Source: Roseicyclus salinarum | GTDB lineage: Bacteria > Pseudomonadota > Alphaproteobacteria > Rhodobacterales > Rhodobacteraceae | Assembly (NCBI RefSeq): GCF_029624655.1 | Contig: NZ_JARRSA010000034.1 | Coordinates: forward strand, 1-40,179 | DNA: 40,179 nucleotides | Direction of reading: 5' to 3' | Part shown: piece after piece, positions 39,943 to 40,179 of the stretch | Layout: the number at the start of each line of letters is the position of its first letter | Position numbering within the stretch: the stretch's first letter is position 1 | The notes under the pieces: model-generated | Databases searched by the model: none | Told to the model about the DNA's origin: nothing | Seen by the model: the letters and a program-made list of their open reading frames with translations, nothing else | Program-made: the position numbers and the translations under genes

Positions 39943-40179
39943 TCAGACGAGTTGTTCTATCCATTGGCTCAGTCGCTCCCCGAACCCCGTGACTTCTGCA
40001 AGTAAGACGACGGTCGGGACCGGCGCCACCGCGAAGATCACGCAGGCCAGGAAAGCTGGATATGAGAAGGTCCGGGTGTATCCGACCGCCATGGCGATGC
40101 CGCCTCCGCCACCGATGGCGGTGTTGCCCGGCATGTTGATCAGCAAGGCAAGGGCAAGCCAACGAAAACGCATCAATCC
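39943..40179 (-). CDS. Membrane protein, C-terminal part, cut by the window edge
   Basis: At least 77 residues of a hydrophobic protein: a helix WLALALLINMPGN, a glycine-rich loop IGGGGGIAMAVGY, and a helix AFLACVIFAVAPVPTVVLLAE, ending GERLSQWIEQLV. The pattern looks like the end of a longer conserved membrane protein. The ATG at 40176 may be internal, because the frame continues to the edge. Function unknown. Confidence 0.5.
   Translation of the reverse strand, partial: GLMRFRWLALALLINMPGNTAIGGGGGIAMAVGYTRTFSYPAFLACVIFAVAPVPTVVLLAEVTGFGERLSQWIEQLV

Larger units (their letters stand above)
37514..40179. mobile_element. Genomic island starting at a tRNA-Phe fragment
   Basis: From 37562 on, base composition falls visibly below the rest of the window and codon choice changes (many A/T-ending codons) until about 39100. 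The stretch holds a secreted small protein, a serine resolvase and, with more normal composition, a ChaC-like gene and a membrane protein cut at the edge. The right end with the restored tRNA gene is not in the window. No tyrosine integrase, typical for tRNA integration, is seen here. Confidence 0.5.

Noticed and set aside
1-40179. CRISPR array, rRNA genes, insertion sequence with terminal repeats
   Set aside because: No regularly spaced repeats, no rRNA-like sequence and no transposase were seen on reading both strands.

Overview
The window is GC-rich DNA with tightly packed, mostly ATGA-overlapping operons. Gene content (a complete carbon-phosphorus lyase set with a DUF1045 2H phosphoesterase, two phnE permeases, PuuE-type allantoinase relatives, a TRAP-transporter remnant) points to an alphaproteobacterium, most likely Rhodobacteraceae. 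This assignment is inference from protein similarity remembered by eye; no search was run.

Region 1 (1-14278) is a phosphonate island. On the minus strand phnD-phnC-phnE-phnE encode the importer and end at a hairpin terminator (121-152). Divergent from it run a second phnM-type amidohydrolase and a TIM-barrel sugar isomerase. Then come phnM, an oppositely oriented 2H phosphoesterase (DUF1045), and phnGHIJKLN, with phnF divergent at the head. Repeats resembling Pho boxes (7-mers at 11-bp period) lie in the phnD/phnM2 divergent region, with a weaker one before phnG, so phosphate-starvation control is likely on top of PhnF. The set should take an alkylphosphonate from periplasmic capture to ribosyl phosphate; no phnP is present and DUF1045 probably replaces it.

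Region 2 (14324-23168) holds a conserved hypothetical protein, a quinone-reductase-like MDR enzyme, a CPBP membrane protease, and a cell-surface glycan group: two family-2 glycosyltransferases, a polytopic ArnT-like glycosyltransferase, a lysylphosphatidylglycerol-synthase-type flippase-like protein and a SAM methyltransferase. About 700 bp follow with decayed TRAP-transporter sequence.

Region 3 (23842-25309) is a two-gene unit: an XRE regulator with a 20-bp palindrome covering its -10 element and start codon, apparently leaderless, and a 344-residue protein of unknown function.

Region 4 (25466-37304) is the most interesting part. A spermidine/putrescine-type ABC importer and a DeoR regulator face a seven-gene operon: double-SIS protein, PfkB kinase, BtpA/SgcQ-family barrel, two PuuE-like deacetylases, an Asp/Glu/hydantoin racemase homologue lacking both expected catalytic cysteines, and an AtzA/TrzA-type amidohydrolase. 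Together they look like an uptake and breakdown route for a glycosylated cyclic amide or ureide; the substrate is not known to me.

Region 5 (37514-40179) begins with the 3' half of a tRNA-Phe gene, the usual scar of site-specific integration, followed by lower-GC DNA with a secreted small protein, a serine resolvase, a ChaC-like gene and the end of a membrane protein cut by the window edge.
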